Notes under the pieces: model-generated | What the model was told of the DNA's origin: nothing | Database searches by the model: none | The model's input: only the letters and a program-made list of their open reading frames with translations | Part shown: piece after piece, positions 5,481 through 6,831 of the stretch | How the letters are laid out: every line of letters begins with the position of its first letter | Position numbering within the stretch: the first letter of the stretch is position 1 | Made by a program: the position numbers and the translations under genes | Assembly (NCBI GenBank): GCA_023433855.1 | Contig: JAEYTV010000111.1 | Span: 1 to 6,831, forward strand | Origin: Pseudomonadota bacterium | Lineage (GTDB): Bacteria > Pseudomonadota > Alphaproteobacteria > Rhizobiales > Rhizobiaceae | Length of the DNA stretch: 6,831 nucleotides | Reading direction: 5' to 3'

Positions 5481-6014
5481 ATGCCAATCCGCCTCGTCCG
5501 CATCCTGGCCATCCTCTTGAGCATTGCGCCGCTGGCGGCCTTTCGCATGCCTGCGGCGGATGAGGCGCGGGAAAAGCTGGTCTATGATGTTCGAGGAGCA
5601 TTCGTCACAGCCCCGGCAGAGGTGCCGCAGGGCCTGGTGCTCGCCACAGACATGCTCGTGGACGCGTCGATAAGGGCGACGGTGAGATCAACGATGGTCC
5701 CCCGAACGATCATCTCCGTGCGCATCGAGGAGACCTCCGAGGTCGCTTTTCTGATTGGCAGCCGGCATTTGGCCAGGGTAACGGTCAAGGCGATTTCGGT
5801 CGCAACCGGAGACGCTGTGGCCGAGGGCACCTTCACTGCCTCCGTATTTCTGCTCAGCCAGGACGATCCCGACAGGCAACTGGCCAAGGACATTGCCGAT
5901 CGGATTGCAACGGCCTTCCGGCTATCGGTGGGGTCTCCGGCAGCCCTCGCAAGTGCATCGAGGCGGGATGTCAGCCCAGGCGGTCCGCATGCCAGCGCAG
6001 ATGGTCATCCATGA
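5481..6014 (+). CDS. Putative exported protein, unknown function
   Basis: This is a 177-residue protein that I do not recognise. It begins with a clear signal peptide: arginines at 4 and 7, a hydrophobic core ILAILLSIAPLAA, and possible cleavage near residue 20, so it is expected in the periplasm. There is no lipobox cysteine, and the protein lacks cysteine altogether. The middle alternates short hydrophobic strands (TIISVRIEE, VAFLIG, LARVTVKAISVATG, GTFTASVFLL), then an amphipathic helix (QLAKDIADRIATAFRL, 133-148), suggesting a small beta-rich envelope domain. The last 25 residues are Ala/Ser/Gly/Pro-rich and look disordered. The signal peptide supports the ATG at 5481. No good Shine-Dalgarno lies in range; GGAGG at 5455-5459 is 21 nt away and inside the terminator stem. 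Its own promoter would have to lie within the ATP12 gene. The 3' end overlaps fghA. Confidence 0.75.
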   Translation: MPIRLVRILAILLSIAPLAAFRMPAADEAREKLVYDVRGAFVTAPAEVPQGLVLATDMLVDASIRATVRSTMVPRTIISVRIEETSEVAFLIGSRHLARVTVKAISVATGDAVAEGTFTASVFLLSQDDPDRQLAKDIADRIATAFRLSVGSPAALASASRRDVSPGGPHASADGHP

Positions 6015-6804
6015 AGGTCGAGATAAAGTAATAGGAATGGTCGTAGCGCTCGTGCATGCGCAAGGTGAGCTCGATGCCGGTACCTTTGATCGCGTCCTCG
6101 AACAGCCAGGGACGCAAGCCGTCGTCCAGAAAGCTGTCGGCCTTGCCCTGATCGATGAGAAATTCAGGGAAGCGCGCGCCATCTTCCACCAGCGCACACG
6201 CATCGTAGCGGCGCCAGGCTGCACGATCGGGACCCAGATATTTCTCCAGCGCCGGCATTGACCAATCCGCCGTCGAAGGTTGGACGATCGGGGCGAAGGC
6301 GGAGCAGCTCTTGAAACGCTCGGGGTTCTTGAGCGCGATCGTCATGGCGCCATGGCCCCCCATGGAATGGCCGAAGATACCTTGACGGCCCATGTCCATC
6401 CGGAAGTGCTGGCTGACGAAATTCGGCAGTTCCTCGGTGATGTATGTATACATCTGGTAGTTCTGGGCCCATGGCTTCTGTGTGGCATCGAGATAGAACC
6501 CAGCGCCTTTGCCCATCTGCCAGTTGGTAAGCTCGTCAGGAACGTCGTTGCCGCGGGGGCTGGTGTCCGGGCAGACCACGATGAGCCCGAGTTCGGATGC
6601 CATCCGGCGGTACTCGCCCTTTTCCATCACGTTGGCATGGGTGCAGGTGAGGCCCGAGAGGTACCAGAGAACGGGACAAGGTCGTGTAGTAGCCTGCGGC
6701 GGCACAAACACCGCGAAGGTCATCTCGCATTGGCAGGCCTCAGAATCGTGGGTGAAGACACCCTGCATTCCGCCGAAGGCGGTATTCTGGGAAAGGATTT
6801 TCAT
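5971..6804 (-). CDS. fghA: S-formylglutathione hydrolase
   Basis: It hydrolyses S-formylglutathione to formate and glutathione (EC 3.1.2.12), the last step of glutathione-dependent formaldehyde detoxification after the class III alcohol dehydrogenase. The 277-residue length matches the family (esterase D / FrmB, alpha/beta hydrolase). Visible landmarks are PVLWYLSGLTCTHANVMEKG (44-63, with the conserved cysteine at 54), VVCPDTSPRG (76-85), GAGFYLDATQKPW (100-112), the nucleophile elbow GHSMGGHGA with Ser147, and by alignment to the human enzyme Asp223 and His256 (in YDHSYYF) completing the triad. There is no signal peptide. The ATG at 6804 has GGAGA 6 nt upstream. The promoter and any partner adhC-like gene would lie outside the window. 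Its last 44 bp overlap the convergent exported-protein gene, with no terminator visible between them. Confidence 0.97.
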   Translation of the reverse strand: MKILSQNTAFGGMQGVFTHDSEACQCEMTFAVFVPPQATTRPCPVLWYLSGLTCTHANVMEKGEYRRMASELGLIVVCPDTSPRGNDVPDELTNWQMGKGAGFYLDATQKPWAQNYQMYTYITEELPNFVSQHFRMDMGRQGIFGHSMGGHGAMTIALKNPERFKSCSAFAPIVQPSTADWSMPALEKYLGPDRAAWRRYDACALVEDGARFPEFLIDQGKADSFLDDGLRPWLFEDAIKGTGIELTLRMHERYDHSYYFISTFMDDHLRWHADRLG

Positions 6805-6831
6805 GGCGTTTCTCCGGCCGTGTTGGTGTTG

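Noticed and set aside
1..6831. Mobile element, phage, defence system or CRISPR array
   Set aside because: No transposase, integrase, inverted terminal repeats, repeat-spacer pattern or defence-type domain is visible; all genes look like resident core genes.

Overview
The window is about 60% GC chromosomal DNA and looks like core genome of an alphaproteobacterium, most probably the Rhizobiaceae (Rhizobium/Agrobacterium/Sinorhizobium group). The reasons are a gcvT-gcvH-gcvP operon led by a tandem glycine riboswitch, and a crcB / RluC-type pseudouridine synthase / HAD phosphatase / ATP12 chaperone run followed by a convergent S-formylglutathione hydrolase. Among bacteria, ATP12 homologues are essentially an alphaproteobacterial trait. 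No insertion sequence, phage gene, CRISPR array, tRNA or rRNA is visible.

Minus strand, 1-1999: the glycine cleavage operon. A sigma70-like promoter (TTGCCA, 16 bp, GATAAT) sits just before a two-aptamer glycine riboswitch (about 1961 down to 1813). A 71-nt linker without an obvious terminator follows, then gcvT (TTG start, strong Shine-Dalgarno), gcvH and the first 75 codons of gcvP, which leaves the window. Together with lipoamide dehydrogenase these proteins break glycine into CO2, ammonia and a one-carbon unit on tetrahydrofolate. The riboswitch should raise expression when glycine is plentiful.

Minus strand, 2141-2419: a small, probably exported protein of unknown function, transcribed toward the gcv operon and divergent from crcB across a 121-bp gap.

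Plus strand, 2541-5423: a compact four-gene run. CrcB/Fluc is a fluoride channel. The second gene is an RluC/RluD-type 23S rRNA pseudouridine synthase, whose stop codon overlaps the start of the third, a HAD phosphatase. The fourth is an ATP12-family F1-ATPase assembly chaperone. A strong intrinsic terminator closes the run at 5449-5478.

Plus strand, 5481-6014: an unrecognised protein with a signal peptide, starting two bases after that terminator. Its 3' end overlaps by 44 bp the convergent fghA gene (6804 to 5971, minus), which encodes the formaldehyde-detoxifying S-formylglutathione hydrolase.

I see no previously undescribed system here. The points most worth a second look are regulatory: the riboswitch architecture, the terminator abutting a start codon, and the convergent gene overlap.
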